Shown here in pieces: positions 5,115 to 5,148 of a stretch of 5,148 nucleotides of DNA. A program made the translations under genes and the position numbers. This DNA comes from an uncultured Eggerthellaceae bacterium (GTDB lineage: Bacteria > Actinomycetota > Coriobacteriia > Coriobacteriales > Eggerthellaceae), in the NCBI GenBank assembly GCA_946618265.1, contig CAMOLA010000092.1:1-5148 (forward strand), written 5' to 3'. Every line of letters begins with the position of its first letter. Position 1 is the stretch's first letter. Below the pieces are notes generated by a model. That model saw only the letters and a list, made by a program, of their open reading frames with translations, ran no database searches and had not been told where the DNA came from.

Positions 5115-5148
5115 GCTTCTGAGGGCGGGGTTGGCGAACGGTCCGTTT

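Overview
The window looks like chromosomal DNA of a GC-rich, anaerobic actinobacterium, most likely class Coriobacteriia (Eggerthellaceae-like). That is an inference from codon use, strong Shine-Dalgarno sequences, and the combination of a DUF169 protein, an oxalate/formate-antiporter-like MFS carrier and a class II aldolase. I could not run a search, so the taxon is not proven. All supported genes are on the + strand.

Layout. Positions 1-470 hold no convincing gene. They contain a 24-bp perfect inverted repeat (33-56 / 106-129) in an AT-rich patch and a possible -10 box (397-402). At 471 a 22-codon reading frame with an excellent ribosome binding site runs into the start of a DUF169 gene (533-1294). 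Its first residues resemble the start of a LysR-type regulator. Directly after the DUF169 stop, in the same frame, comes the last ~105 codons of a LysR-type regulator without its N-terminus (1295-1615). A 12-helix MFS transporter of the OFA/monocarboxylate type follows (1755-3041). Next is a metallo-beta-lactamase-fold hydrolase related to N-acyl homoserine lactonases (3112-3977), whose N-terminal coding region is broken by two small insertions. A class II fructose-bisphosphate aldolase (4197-5069) with its own promoter and a rho-independent terminator ends the window.

Repeats. Three sites between 3.0 and 4.1 kb share a 13-bp periodicity. A 39-bp (3 x 13) unit is present twice across the MFS stop codon and the gap to the hydrolase gene. 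A single 13-bp near-duplication breaks the hydrolase frame. An array of ten 13-bp units fills the gap between the hydrolase and the aldolase. The first and third are related in sequence, so they appear to belong to one repeat family that has expanded in and around this operon.

Function. The MFS carrier and hydrolase are probably one transcription unit for taking up and hydrolysing a small organic acid, lactone or ester. The hydrolase may be inactive, truncated or switchable. The LysR remnant was perhaps once a local regulator. The aldolase is a housekeeping glycolysis/gluconeogenesis gene and is probably independent of the rest.
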